Shown in pieces: positions 33,866 to 42,787 of a stretch of DNA of 64,000 nucleotides; position 1 is the first letter of the stretch; each line of letters starts with the position of its first letter. The notes beneath the pieces were generated by a model. The model worked only from the letters and a program-made list of their open reading frames with translations. It made no database searches and was not told where the DNA came from. The position numbers and the translations under genes are program-made. Source of the DNA: Nocardioides sp. BGMRC 2183 (GTDB lineage: Bacteria; Actinomycetota; Actinomycetes; Propionibacteriales; Nocardioidaceae); assembly GCA_008123405.1 (NCBI GenBank), contig VSSA01000001.1, positions 124,001 through 188,000 on the forward strand, read 5' to 3'.

Positions 33866-34633
33866 TCAGCCCCGGGCGGTGAGCACGATCGGGTCACCGT
33901 CGGTGATCGCGATCGTGTGCTCGACGTGGGCACCGCGGGAGCCGTCGGCAGACCGGATCGTCCAGCCATCCGGGTCGAAGACGATCTCGTCCGTCGTGTG
34001 GAGGAACCACGGCTCGATCGCGATCACCAGACCGGGCTTGAGCTTCAGGCCACGGCCGGCGCGCCCATCGTTGGGGACGTGCGGCTCACCGTGCATGGTG
34101 CGGCCGACGCCGTGACCGCCGAACTGGAGGTTGACGCTCAGATCGGCCGCGCGTGCGACGTCGCCGATGGCGGCGGAGATGTCACCGAGGCGGTTGCCGC
34201 CACGGGCCTGCGCGATGCCGGCGTCGAGCGCCTGCTGCGCGGTGTCGATGAGTCTTTGGTCCTTCGGGTCCGGGGTACCGACGGTCACCGAGAGCGCCGA
34301 GTCAGAGACCCATCCGTCGATCGAGGCCGCGAAGTCGACGGAGAGCAGGTCGCCGTCGGCGAGGGTGTAGTCGTGCGGCAGTCCGTGCAGGACCGCGTCG
34401 TTGACCGAGGTGCACAGCACCTTGCCGAACGGGCTGGCTCCGAAGGACGGGTGGTAGTCGATGTAGCAGGACTCGGCGCCGGCGTCCTTGATCATTCGAT
34501 GCGCGAGCTCGTCGAGCTCGAGCAGGTTCACGCCGACGGCGGCCTTCTCCGCCAGCGCAGAGATGACGGAGGCGACGAACCGCCCGGCGGGTCGCATCTG
34601 CTCGATCTGGGTCGGGGTGCGCAGTTCGATCAC
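33866..34633 (-). CDS. map: Methionine aminopeptidase, type I
   Basis: Dinuclear metalloprotease of 255 aa that removes initiator Met from nascent proteins. Metal ligands are seen in DFAASIDGWVSDSA, GHGVGRTMHGEPHVPN, IEPWF and HVEHTIAIT. Actinobacteria usually have a map gene in a ribosomal operon, so this copy inside a sterol cluster is probably a second one. It is convergent with the PepSY gene and has no coupling to the ltp operon, being separated by a terminator. Start MIELRTPTQIEQMRPAGRF is normal. Confidence 0.93.
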   Translation of the reverse strand: MIELRTPTQIEQMRPAGRFVASVISALAEKAAVGVNLLELDELAHRMIKDAGAESCYIDYHPSFGASPFGKVLCTSVNDAVLHGLPHDYTLADGDLLSVDFAASIDGWVSDSALSVTVGTPDPKDQRLIDTAQQALDAGIAQARGGNRLGDISAAIGDVARAADLSVNLQFGGHGVGRTMHGEPHVPNDGRAGRGLKLKPGLVIAIEPWFLHTTDEIVFDPDGWTIRSADGSRGAHVEHTIAITDGDPIVLTARG

Positions 34634-34648
34634 GGAGCCCAGCCTACG

Positions 34649-34684
34649 GCGCCGTCGCCGACTCGTGGGAGTCGGCGACGGCGC
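34649..34684. terminator. Terminator of the ltp operon
   Basis: Fifteen-base perfect arms GCGCCGTCGCCGACT and AGTCGGCGACGGCGC with a 6-nt loop, between the ltp3 stop (34706) and the map start. Confidence 0.78.
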
Positions 34685-34705
34685 TGTCGATCAGTTCGTG
34701 CCCGG

Positions 34706-35866
34706 TCAGTTGGTGGGCTTGTCCGCGCCGACGACCCACATCGAGAAGAACTGCGAGCCGCCGCCGTACGCGTGGCCCAACGCGCGGCGCGCGCCGTCGA
34801 CCTGATGGTCGCCGGCGGCGCCGCGGACCTGCAGTGCCGCCTCGCCGAAGCGGAGCATCCCGGAGGCGCCGATCGGGTTCGACGACAGCACGCCGCCCGA
34901 GCAGTTGACCGGGATCCGGCCGCCCCTCGCCGTCTCGCCCGCCTCGGTCAGCTTCCATCCCGCACCTTCGGCGGCGAAGCCGAGATTCTCCAGCCACATC
35001 GGCTCGAACCAGGAGAACGGCACGTAGATCTCGGCAGCGTCGATCTCCTCGATCGGGTTGGTGATCCCGGCCTGCTTCCACAAGGCGGCCGCCGCGTCCC
35101 GGCCAGCCTGCGGGTTGACCTGGTCCCGTTCCGCCGCGGTGGTGGGCTCCGAGCGCATCACGGTCCCGTGGATCCAGGCCGGGTTGGGCGAGGCCGCCGC
35201 CACGTCCTCCGCAGCGATCACCAGTGCGCAGGCGCCGTCGGAGGAGGGGCAGGTCTCCTCGTAGCGGATCGGATCCCACAGCATCTGGGATGCGAGGACG
35301 GCGTCGACCGTCTTCTCCTCCCGCAGGTGCGCGTAGGGGTTGTCCAACGCGTTCGTGCGGTCCTTGGCCGCCACGATCGCGCCGATGTGGGTCGGCGCGC
35401 CGGAGCGACGGATGTAGGAACGCACGTGGGGGGCGAAGTAGCCGCCGGCGCCGGCGTGCACCGGCATCACGAACGGGACCGGCACCGAGAGGGCCCACAT
35501 CGCGTTGGACTCCGACTGCTTCTCGAAAGCCACCGTGAGCACCTTGCGGTGCACGCCGGACTGCACCAGTGAGCTCGCCACGATCGCCGTCGAGCCGCCG
35601 ACCGATCCTGCGGTGTGCACGCGGAGCAGCGGCTTCCCGGCCGCGCCGAGCGCCTCGGCGAGGTACAGCTCGGGCATCATCACGCCCTCGAAGAGGTCGG
35701 GCGCCTTGCCGACCACGATGGCGTCGATCTCGTCCAGCGTCATCCCGGCATCGGCCAGGGCTCGGTCCATCGCCTCGCGGCACAGCCCGGCCATGGAGAC
35801 GTCCTCGCGCTTCGCGCGGTGGTGGGTCTGGCCCACGCCGATCACCGCTGCAGGCATCTTGGCCAT
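34706..35866 (-). CDS. ltp3: Thiolase-like lipid-transfer protein (Ltp3-type)
   Basis: Thiolase-fold protein of 386 aa, M. tuberculosis Rv3523 type. Where true thiolases have the nucleophilic Cys, this reads VHTAGSVGGSTAI, and the usual GHP histidine segment reads SSNPIGASG. It is therefore more likely an aldolase-type Ltp, working with a DUF35 partner on branched sterol side chains (as shown for Ltp2; inference here). The ATG at 35866 overlaps the ltp4 stop by one base (TGATG). Last gene of DUF35-ltp4-ltp3. Confidence 0.87.
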   Translation of the reverse strand: MAKMPAAVIGVGQTHHRAKREDVSMAGLCREAMDRALADAGMTLDEIDAIVVGKAPDLFEGVMMPELYLAEALGAAGKPLLRVHTAGSVGGSTAIVASSLVQSGVHRKVLTVAFEKQSESNAMWALSVPVPFVMPVHAGAGGYFAPHVRSYIRRSGAPTHIGAIVAAKDRTNALDNPYAHLREEKTVDAVLASQMLWDPIRYEETCPSSDGACALVIAAEDVAAASPNPAWIHGTVMRSEPTTAAERDQVNPQAGRDAAAALWKQAGITNPIEEIDAAEIYVPFSWFEPMWLENLGFAAEGAGWKLTEAGETARGGRIPVNCSGGVLSSNPIGASGMLRFGEAALQVRGAAGDHQVDGARRALGHAYGGGSQFFSMWVVGADKPTN

Positions 35867-36942
35867 CAGTTGTTCGCCCCTTCCGACGACATCACGCACA
35901 CCAAGTTCTGTTGCAGTGCCGGGCCGCTGGTGGCGTGACCCAGCGTCTTGTCGGCCGAGCCGTCCCAGATCCGGCGGGCGGCCTCGCCGATGCGGATCCC
36001 GCCGCCGGTGAACATCGGGTTGCCACCGAGCGCGCCCCCGGAGGGGTTGATCCGGGTGTCCGCCCCCAGACCGAGCTCAGCGCGGAGGATCAGCTCCTGG
36101 TGGCTGAACGGTGCGTGCAGCTCGGCGACCTCGACGTCACCGAGTCCTCCTGCCGCTGCGCCGGCAGCGGCCGCCGCACGTCCGGCCGACGCGGAGCGAG
36201 TCAGGTCACGGGTGCCGAGCTGGAGCCCGTCGGTCATGTGTGCCAGCCCGGTGATCCAGGCAGGGCGGTCCCGCACCTCGCGAGCCCGGTCGCCTGCGGC
36301 GAGCACGATAGCGGCCGCGCCGTCGGTCACGGGCGCTGCGTCGTGCTTGCGGAGCGGGTCGGCGTACATCGGGCGCTTGAGGAGCTCCTCGACAGACGAT
36401 CCACCGGACCGCACCGCGTATTCGTTCTTCTCGGCGTCGGTCAGCGACCGGTTCACGACCTCGGCCATCGCGGCCTCGTCCCACAGCCCGGCGTCCAGGC
36501 CGAGGCGCGCCTGGAGCGCCGCGATAGAGACCGTGTCGGGCCACAGCGGGGTCATCGTGTACGGATCGAGCTGCAGCGCGAGAGTACGTCGCAGCACACC
36601 CGCCGAGGCCTTCCCGAAGCCGAAGACCAGCGCGGTGTCCACCTCGCCGGTCTGGATCTTCAACCAGGCCTCGTAGAGCGCCCAAGCTGCGTCCATCTCC
36701 ACGTGCGACTCGTTGACCGGCGGCAGCACGCCGATCGCGTCGATCGCGCTCACGAAGGAGAACGAACGTCCGGCCAAGTAGTCCGAGGAGCCGGAGCACC
36801 AGAACCCGATGTCTCTCTTGCTCCAGCCGGTCTGCTCGTAGCACTCGGCGAAGAGGGGGACGAGCATCTCCGCGCACTGCGGGGACCCGTCGTAGTCCTG
36901 CAATTGTCGCTGGGCGAACCCGACGACGGCGACGTCACGCAT
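35866..36942 (-). CDS. ltp4: Thiolase-like lipid-transfer protein (Ltp4-type)
   Basis: Thiolase-superfamily protein of 358 aa resembling M. tuberculosis Rv3522: MRDVAVVGFAQRQLQDYDG, GFWCSGSSDYLAGRSFSFVSAIDAIG, then a C-terminal half ending INPSGGALGGNPMFTGGGIRIGEAARRI. No canonical acetyl-transfer Cys is evident, as in other Ltp aldolases. The ATG at 36942 follows GAAAGG; an upstream in-frame start at 37074 would run into the DUF35 gene. Rhodococcal Ltp3/Ltp4 are linked to C24-branched sterol side chains. Confidence 0.87.
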   Translation of the reverse strand: MRDVAVVGFAQRQLQDYDGSPQCAEMLVPLFAECYEQTGWSKRDIGFWCSGSSDYLAGRSFSFVSAIDAIGVLPPVNESHVEMDAAWALYEAWLKIQTGEVDTALVFGFGKASAGVLRRTLALQLDPYTMTPLWPDTVSIAALQARLGLDAGLWDEAAMAEVVNRSLTDAEKNEYAVRSGGSSVEELLKRPMYADPLRKHDAAPVTDGAAAIVLAAGDRAREVRDRPAWITGLAHMTDGLQLGTRDLTRSASAGRAAAAAGAAAGGLGDVEVAELHAPFSHQELILRAELGLGADTRINPSGGALGGNPMFTGGGIRIGEAARRIWDGSADKTLGHATSGPALQQNLVCVMSSEGANN

Positions 36943-37030
36943 TAGCAGTACACCTTTCTGAAGGAACGGGGTCCCCGCGGCGTTGTTCGTGGAAGAGCGA
37001 AGCGGGGGAGCGAGGAACGTCGTGGGGTGT

Positions 37031-37984
37031 TCATAGGTGGTGCTGGTAGGTCTCGTACGCCGCATCCGGGTCACCGGTCGGCGCGAAGTGGCTGATGTTC
37101 TCGATGGTGGTGCCCCACTCCTCGCGTGGCTTCCAGACCGCCTTCACCCGCAGGCCCATCCGGATCTCCTCGACCGGGATGTCCAGGATCAGGTGCTGCA
37201 GCGCGATGTCCGCGCCGTCGAGCAGGATGTAGGCCGAGACGTAGGGCGGGGCGATCTTCTGGCCCAGGAACGGCACGTTCACGATGCAGAACGTCGTCAC
37301 CGTGCCGGTGTCGGAGAGTTCGACCTCCTCGACGGTCGGCACCCCGTCGGTCGGGCACGCCGGCCGCGGTGGGACGTAGACCTTCTGGCAGGTCGGGCAA
37401 CGCTGCCCGAGGATGCGGCCCTCGGCGAGGCCACGGAAGAACGCCGACTCCTCTGGCGAGGCGGCGTAGGTGTAGTCGAGGTGGACCGGAGTGACGATTC
37501 CGGTGACCGGGTCGTCGGCGGTGGCCCGCGCCGGAGCGTCGGTGTCGGGCGCGTCAGCGGGCTCGAACACGACGTCGGTCATCTGTCCGCTCCGCTCGGC
37601 CGCCCAGCGGGCACGCACCCGCATACCGGTGCTGATCTGCTCCGGGGACGTCACGTCGACCGCGTGCAGAAACGGTGCGTCCGCCCCGTCCAGGGTGACC
37701 AGCGCGAACGCGAACGGCCGGTCGAACGGCTGTCCTGCCACCGGCTCGCTGACCCAGGTCCACGAGGTGACGGTCCCGGTGTCGGGGAGGTCGACGAAGT
37801 CGGTGGTCGCCGCATGCGTCACCGGGTCGAACTCCGGAGGTGGTACGACGACGCGCCCGTCGCTGGTGCGGGCACCGACGAACGTTGCGTCGCGCAGGCC
37901 GGTGAGGAATCGTCCGAGCACCGGGCCGACGGATCGGGTGTAGTCGAAGGCGACCGTCACCGGCGCCGAGAGTGTGCGACTCAT
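37031..37984 (-). CDS. Tandem DUF35 OB-fold acyl-CoA-associated protein (Rv3521-like)
   Basis: Protein of 317 aa with two OB-type DUF35 domains. The first (about 5-150) lacks the zinc ribbon. The second (about 185-300) keeps it (GQRCPTCQKVYVPPRPACPTDG), followed by the OB core VTTFCIVNVPFLGQKIAPPYVSAYILLDGAD. DUF35 proteins complex with Ltp thiolases/aldolases and gate their active site. The ATG at 37984 lies 10 bp from a KstR box. First gene of the leftward DUF35-ltp4-ltp3 operon. Confidence 0.88.
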   Translation of the reverse strand: MSRTLSAPVTVAFDYTRSVGPVLGRFLTGLRDATFVGARTSDGRVVVPPPEFDPVTHAATTDFVDLPDTGTVTSWTWVSEPVAGQPFDRPFAFALVTLDGADAPFLHAVDVTSPEQISTGMRVRARWAAERSGQMTDVVFEPADAPDTDAPARATADDPVTGIVTPVHLDYTYAASPEESAFFRGLAEGRILGQRCPTCQKVYVPPRPACPTDGVPTVEEVELSDTGTVTTFCIVNVPFLGQKIAPPYVSAYILLDGADIALQHLILDIPVEEIRMGLRVKAVWKPREEWGTTIENISHFAPTGDPDAAYETYQHHL

Positions 37985-37993
37985 GGCCGAAAG

Positions 37994-38007
37994 TGAAACA
38001 CGTTCTA
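37994..38007. promoter_or_regulatory. KstR box between DUF35 and LLM genes
   Basis: TGAAACACGTTCTA, matching the KstR consensus except in the outer left bases. It lies between the divergent starts at 37984 and 38053. Confidence 0.75.
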
Positions 38008-38052
38008 CTATTCTCGACAAGCATTCAGCCAGCAGTGATCGAAGGAGATCGG

Positions 38053-39096
38053 ATGAAGCTCGGACTGCAACTGGGGTATTGGGGGGCGCAGCCGCCCACC
38101 GGCGTCGCGGATCTGGTCGCCGCCGCAGAGGACGCAGGGTGGGACGCGCTGTTCACCGCCGAGGCGTGGGGGAGTGACGCGTTCACGCCGCTGGCCTGGT
38201 GGGGGCGGGAGACCTCGACCCTGCGGCTGGGGACGTCGATCGTGCAGATGTCCGGTCGGAGCCCGACGTCGATCGCGATGCACGCGCTGACCCTCGACCA
38301 CCTCACCGGCGGACGGATGATCCTCGGCATGGGCGTCAGCGGACCCCAGGTGGTCGAGGGTTGGTACGGACAGCCCTTCTCCAAGCCGCTCGCGCGGACC
38401 CGCGAAGTCGTCTCGATCATCCGTCAGGTGCTGGCGCGGGAGGCTGCGGTCACGAACGACGGTGAGTATTATCCGCTGCCGTACAACGGTCCCAGGGCCG
38501 TCGGGCTGGGCAAGCCGCTCAAGCCCATCGTGCACCCGCTCCGGGCCGATCTCCCGATCTGGTTGGGCGCTGAGGGGCCGAAGAACGTCGCGCAGACCGC
38601 GGAGATCGCCGACGGGTGGATCCCGATCTTCTACACGCCGAAGAGTGCCGGCATGTACCAGCCCTGGCTCGAGGAGGGCTTCGCCAGGCCGGGTGCGCGT
38701 CGTACCCGAGAGGAGTTCGAGATCGCCGCGACCTGCCACCTGCAGGTGGTGCCCGATGCTGCCGCCAAGCAGCAGGTGATCGACGGCATGAAGCCGGTCG
38801 TCTCGCTCTACATGGGCGGGATGGGAGCCAAGGAGCAGAACTTCCACAAGCAGGTCTTCGAGCGGATGGGGTACGGCGAGCTTGCCGACCGGGTCCAGGA
38901 GCTCTACCTGACCGGTGAGAAGGAGAGGGCGACGGCACTGATCCCCGACGAGCTGGTCGACGACATGCACATCGTCGGCACGGTCGGCGAGGTGCGCGAG
39001 AAGGTGGCGCAGTGGGAGGAGACCGGCGTGACCACCCTCCTGCTCTCCTGCCGCAGCGCCGAGGAGGTGCGTCAGGTGGCCGACGCGCTGGCCTGA
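38053..39096 (+). CDS. LLM-class F420-dependent oxidoreductase (Rv3520c-like)
   Basis: Luciferase-like TIM-barrel enzyme of 347 aa: MKLGLQLGYWGAQPPTGVADLVAAAEDAGWDALFTAEAWGSDAFTPLAWW at the cofactor side, then RLGTSIVQMSGRSPTSIAMHALTLDHLTGGRMILGMGVSGPQVVEGWYG. Actinobacterial members with these motifs use F420. Its M. tuberculosis counterpart sits beside the same DUF35/ltp genes. GAAGGAG precedes the ATG. The step it catalyses in sterol catabolism is not established. Confidence 0.9.
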   Translation: MKLGLQLGYWGAQPPTGVADLVAAAEDAGWDALFTAEAWGSDAFTPLAWWGRETSTLRLGTSIVQMSGRSPTSIAMHALTLDHLTGGRMILGMGVSGPQVVEGWYGQPFSKPLARTREVVSIIRQVLAREAAVTNDGEYYPLPYNGPRAVGLGKPLKPIVHPLRADLPIWLGAEGPKNVAQTAEIADGWIPIFYTPKSAGMYQPWLEEGFARPGARRTREEFEIAATCHLQVVPDAAAKQQVIDGMKPVVSLYMGGMGAKEQNFHKQVFERMGYGELADRVQELYLTGEKERATALIPDELVDDMHIVGTVGEVREKVAQWEETGVTTLLLSCRSAEEVRQVADALA

Positions 39097-39147
39097 GAAG
39101 GCCGCCGTTGGGCCGCGCGGTTCGGGGTCGGGCGGTAACGTGCCGAC

Positions 39148-39537
39148 ATGAGGCGGCCAGCCCACGAGAACGTCGCCACCGTGTTGGTGGACCCCCTGGT
39201 GCTGCCCGATCTCGAGCTCGAGCTGATGGAGCTCGACCTACGAGTCTGGCCGGTGGCCACCGCACCGATCGCTGTCGACGGTCCGCGACAGTCCTTCCAG
39301 ATCCGGCGGAGGATGATCGAGGCGCAACGCGGGGCATGGGAATGCGCTCGCGACTGGACGCCGGTGTGGATCAGCTTCGGGGACCGGTGGTACCGCGGGG
39401 ACGAGCCGCTGCCCTGGTCGGCGCATCAGGCCCTGTGGCACGCCTTGGAGGCGCGCCCCGACCATGTCCGCTACCGCAAGCGGCTGGGCGGGGTGCGACC
39501 CCTGGCCGTCCCGACCGAGTCGCGACCCGCTGGCTGA
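39148..39537 (+). CDS. Conserved-looking hypothetical protein in sterol cluster
   Basis: Protein of 129 aa, not recognised. It has DLELELMELDLRVWPVATAPI, then FQIRRRMIEAQRGAWECARDWTPVWISFGDRWYRG and a basic end. It lies 51 bp after the LLM gene and ends 40 bp before the next start, just upstream of the KstR box that precedes fadD. Same strand as both neighbours. Trp-rich and without membrane segments or signal. It may be a poorly described accessory of this cluster; I cannot assign a fold. Confidence 0.6.
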   Translation: MRRPAHENVATVLVDPLVLPDLELELMELDLRVWPVATAPIAVDGPRQSFQIRRRMIEAQRGAWECARDWTPVWISFGDRWYRGDEPLPWSAHQALWHALEARPDHVRYRKRLGGVRPLAVPTESRPAG

Positions 39538-39552
39538 GCCTTGCCCCGGAAG

Positions 39553-39566
39553 TAGAACACGTTCTA
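39553..39566. promoter_or_regulatory. Perfect KstR box upstream of fadD
   Basis: TAGAACACGTTCTA is the KstR consensus without mismatch. It ends 11 bp before the fadD ATG, so it probably overlaps the transcription start. Confidence 0.88.
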
Positions 39567-39577
39567 ATCTCCTGGGT

Positions 39578-41185
39578 ATGGACTCGCTCTACACCGGCAC
39601 GCACAACGGACACCTGATGGTCGCGGCGCTCAAGCGCCATCGTGATCGGCCGGTCATCCACCTCGGGGACGTCACGCTCACCGGCGGCCAGGTGGCGGAG
39701 CGGATCAGCCAGTACGTCCAGGCGTTCGAGTCGCTCGGCGCCGGCACCGGCACGGCTACGGCGCTGCTCGCCCCGAACCGGCCTGAGGTCCTCTTCATCC
39801 TGGGTGCCGGGCAGACACAGGGCTTTCAGCGCACAGCACTGCACCCGTTGGGCTCCGCCGACGACCACGCCTACGTGATCAACGATGCACAGATCAGCAC
39901 GCTGATCGTCGACCCCTACTTCACCGACAGGGCGGTCGAGCTCCTCGGCAAGTGCGACGGCCTCAAGCAGGTGCTCACCATCGGACCGGTCCCCGAGGCG
40001 CTCGCCGAGGTGGGGACCGACCTCACCGAGGTCGCCGCTGGATTCGAGGCGCAGCCGTTGGCCGCACGTCTGCTGCCTCCCGACCACATCGTCTCGATCA
40101 CCTATACCGGCGGCACGACCGGACGGCCGAAGGGCGTGATCGGCACCGCTGGCGCAATGAACACCATGGCGCAGATCCAGCTCGCCGAGTGGGAGTGGCC
40201 CGAGTCGCCACGCTTCTTGATGTGTACGCCGCTCTCGCATGCCGGCGCCGCGTTCTTCGTGCCCGTCGTGATCAAGGGCGGCACCTTGTTCGTCGCTTCG
40301 CGCTTCGATCCTGCTGAGGTGCTCCGCACCATCGAGGAGCAACGGATCACCTCGCTGATGGTGGTGCCGACCATGCTCTACGCGCTGCTGGACCACCCGG
40401 ACTCCAAGACCCGCGACCTCTCCTCACTGGAGACCGTCTACTACGGCGCGTCGGCGATCAACCCGGTGCGGCTGAAGGAGGCGATCGAGCGGTTCGGCCC
40501 GATCTTCGCGCAGTACTACGGCCAGTCCGAGGCCCCGATGGCGATCACCTACTTCCCCAAGGGGGACCATGTCGACGCTCACGGAGCACCGATCGAGACG
40601 CGGCTGACCTCCTGCGGTCGACCGGCCGCGTTCCTGCGCACCGCGCTGCTCGACGAAGACGGGAACGAGGTGCAGCAGGGGGAGCCGGGGGAGATCTGTG
40701 TCGCCGGACCGCTGCTCGCCGGCGGCTACTGGCAGCTCCCGGACGAGACGGCGCAGACCTTCCGGGACGGCTGGATGCACACCGGCGACGTCGCCCGGGA
40801 GGACGAGGACGGCTTCTGGTACATCGTCGACCGGACCAAGGACATGATCGTGACCGGCGGATTCAACGTCTTCCCACGCGAAGTGGAGGACGTGGTCGCC
40901 GAGCACCCGCTGGTCGCCCAGGTCGGTGTGATCGGCACCCCGGACGACAAGTTCGGTGAACTTGTCACGGCCGTGGTGGTGCTCCGTGAGGGAGCTGCTC
41001 GGGACGAGGCCGCGGTCGCCGCGATGGCGGAGGAGATCAAGCGGACGGTCCGGGAGAAGAAGGGATCGGTGCAGGTGCCGAAGCGGATCGAGGTTGCCGA
41101 TGGGCTCCCGCTCACCGCGTTGGGCAAGCCCGACAAGAAGGCGCTGCGCGCCAGGTACTGGACCGGCGAACGCTCGGTCGGCTGA
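39578..41185 (+). CDS. Fatty/steroid acyl-CoA synthetase (FadD)
   Basis: ATP-dependent acyl-CoA ligase of 535 aa: AMP-binding motif YTGGTTGRPKGVI, YYGQSEAP, TGDVAREDEDGFWYIVDRTKDMIVTGGFNVFPREVE and catalytic Lys in PLTALGKPDKKALR. Start is the ATG at 39578 after the perfect KstR box; longer frames are artefacts. Control by KstR suggests a sterol side-chain acid substrate. It is distinct from the FadD19-like gene at 42788 and may be FadD17-like; chain-length preference cannot be read from sequence. Confidence 0.92.
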   Translation: MDSLYTGTHNGHLMVAALKRHRDRPVIHLGDVTLTGGQVAERISQYVQAFESLGAGTGTATALLAPNRPEVLFILGAGQTQGFQRTALHPLGSADDHAYVINDAQISTLIVDPYFTDRAVELLGKCDGLKQVLTIGPVPEALAEVGTDLTEVAAGFEAQPLAARLLPPDHIVSITYTGGTTGRPKGVIGTAGAMNTMAQIQLAEWEWPESPRFLMCTPLSHAGAAFFVPVVIKGGTLFVASRFDPAEVLRTIEEQRITSLMVVPTMLYALLDHPDSKTRDLSSLETVYYGASAINPVRLKEAIERFGPIFAQYYGQSEAPMAITYFPKGDHVDAHGAPIETRLTSCGRPAAFLRTALLDEDGNEVQQGEPGEICVAGPLLAGGYWQLPDETAQTFRDGWMHTGDVAREDEDGFWYIVDRTKDMIVTGGFNVFPREVEDVVAEHPLVAQVGVIGTPDDKFGELVTAVVVLREGAARDEAAVAAMAEEIKRTVREKKGSVQVPKRIEVADGLPLTALGKPDKKALRARYWTGERSVG

Positions 41186-41237
41186 GTCGGGCCGCGTCTG
41201 CCTTCCGCTGCCCGCTTCTCTCCGGTAGTAACGGAAG

Positions 41238-41885
41238 GTGCATCTCAGCAACGGCCCGCACGGGTACGGCGCGGTCACGCAGCTCCTGCATTGGCTGACC
41301 GTGCTGCTGCTCGGCGCGCAGCTCACCGTCGGCTACGTGATGCAGACCGATGGCGACGTCGCCAGAGTCGACTGTGATCCGCCAGGAGAGGACAGGAGCG
41401 GCGGCGACACCAGCGACGCAGAAGAAGAGCGGCTCGATCGGGCAGAGGAGGAGTGCGAGCAAGCACAGGAACTCCGCGAGGATGCCGCCGACGAGCCGGT
41501 ACAGGCCGCCTGGGAGGGGCTGCGTGCGGGGACCCTGCCCGACGACGTTCCGGCGCTCCCAGTGGTCCACGTCCTGCTCGGAATCACGCTGCTGGTGGTC
41601 GCCTTGGCCCGGCTGACCTGGCGGCGGATCTCACCGCTGCCCCCGTGGGATCCGCGATTGGGGCCGAACGGCCGCCGGGTGCTGCACGCCAGCGAGATTG
41701 CGCTGCTCATTGCCCTGGTGGCGATGCCGGTCACGGGACTCGCGCTCGTCATCGGGGACCTCGACGTGGTGGTGCTCCACATCGCGTCCCACCTGCTCTT
41801 CTTCGCGGGGCTGGCGGTGCATCTGGCCATGGTCGTCGGCCGCGGCCTGGTGCCGCGGATGCTGCCCGTCGGTCGCCGCGATTGA
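41238..41885 (+). CDS. Cytochrome b561-like membrane protein with acidic insert
   Basis: Protein of 215 aa of the cytochrome b561/b-type di-heme family: HWLTVLLLGAQLTVGYVM, VVHVLLGITLLVVALARLTWRR, VLHASEIALLIALVAMPVTGLAL and HIASHLLFFAGLAVHLAMVV carry the expected heme histidines in four helices. Between helix 1 and 2 lies an unusual soluble insert of about 70 residues rich in Asp/Glu, absent from typical members. GTG start at 41238. Electron transfer to a periplasmic or membrane partner is likely; relation to sterol oxidation is only positional. Confidence 0.84.
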   Translation: MHLSNGPHGYGAVTQLLHWLTVLLLGAQLTVGYVMQTDGDVARVDCDPPGEDRSGGDTSDAEEERLDRAEEECEQAQELREDAADEPVQAAWEGLRAGTLPDDVPALPVVHVLLGITLLVVALARLTWRRISPLPPWDPRLGPNGRRVLHASEIALLIALVAMPVTGLALVIGDLDVVVLHIASHLLFFAGLAVHLAMVVGRGLVPRMLPVGRRD

Positions 41886-41940
41886 GTCAGCGGCTCAGGT
41901 CCCGGCCGACGTTGAGCGCGGTGACCGCGTTCGCGGGGCG

Positions 41941-42741
41941 TCAGCGACCCTGGAACCGAGGAGCGCGCTTCTCCAGGAAGGCCTTGGGCCCCTCCTTGGC
42001 ATCGGCGGAGGAGAAGACCGCGGCGCCGATCTTGGCGTCGTCGGCCCAGCACTCGTCCTCGTGCTTGCCTTCGGAGTCGCGCATCGTCCGCAGGATCGCC
42101 TGCACCGCCAGCGGGCCGTTGGCGGCGACCAGATCGGCCAGTTCGTGGGCCTTTGCCAGTGCCTCGCCGTCCGGGACGACGTGGCCGATGAGACCGAGCT
42201 CCTTGGCTTCGGGCGCCTTCAGGGTGCGGCCGGTGAGCAGCAGTTCGGCGGCGACGGTGTACGGGATCTGACGGGGGAGGCGGACAGCCGAGCCACCGAG
42301 CGGGTAGAGGCTCCAACGGGCCTCCGCGACACCGAACTTCGCCGACTCCCCGGCGACCCTGATGTCGGTGCCCTGGAGGATCTCGGTGCCGCCGGCGATC
42401 GCCGGCCCCTCGACGGCGGCGATCAGCGGCTTGGTGAGCCGGAAGCCCTTGAGCAGACCCTTGATCACGGTGGGGTCGTAGCTGCCGTCCTCGAAGCTCT
42501 CCGAGGGCGGCTTCTCGTCGGCGGCCTGCAGGTCCATCCCCGCGCAGAAGTAGCCGCCCGCACCGGTCAGGATGCAGACCCGGATCTCAGGATCGTCGTT
42601 CACCCGATCCCAGGCGCCCTCCATGATCCGCAGCATCTGTGAGGAGAGCGCGTTGCGCCGCTCGGGCCGGTTCATGGTCACGATCAGCTTGTGCCCGTCC
42701 TGCTCGACCAGGCAGTCCGGGGTCGCGTCTGCAGTGCTCAT
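41941..42741 (-). CDS. echA19: EchA19-like enoyl-CoA hydratase
   Basis: Crotonase of 266 aa: [30 protein letters not shown] (oxyanion hole) and [50 protein letters not shown]. The EchA19 type hydrates the C24 double bond of the sterol side chain. Divergent from fadD19 with a KstR box between them, the arrangement seen for Rv3515c/Rv3516. Start MSTADATPD at 42741. Confidence 0.9.
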   Translation of the reverse strand: MSTADATPDCLVEQDGHKLIVTMNRPERRNALSSQMLRIMEGAWDRVNDDPEIRVCILTGAGGYFCAGMDLQAADEKPPSESFEDGSYDPTVIKGLLKGFRLTKPLIAAVEGPAIAGGTEILQGTDIRVAGESAKFGVAEARWSLYPLGGSAVRLPRQIPYTVAAELLLTGRTLKAPEAKELGLIGHVVPDGEALAKAHELADLVAANGPLAVQAILRTMRDSEGKHEDECWADDAKIGAAVFSSADAKEGPKAFLEKRAPRFQGR

Positions 42742-42763
42742 GTGAAGAACACTAGCGAGAAAG

Positions 42764-42777
42764 TGAAACGTGTTCTA
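42764..42777. promoter_or_regulatory. KstR box between echA19 and fadD19
   Basis: TGAAACGTGTTCTA; right half-site perfect, left half changed. It lies 23 bp from echA19 and 10 bp from fadD19 starts. Confidence 0.8.
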
Positions 42778-42787
42778 GTCTCGGTTC

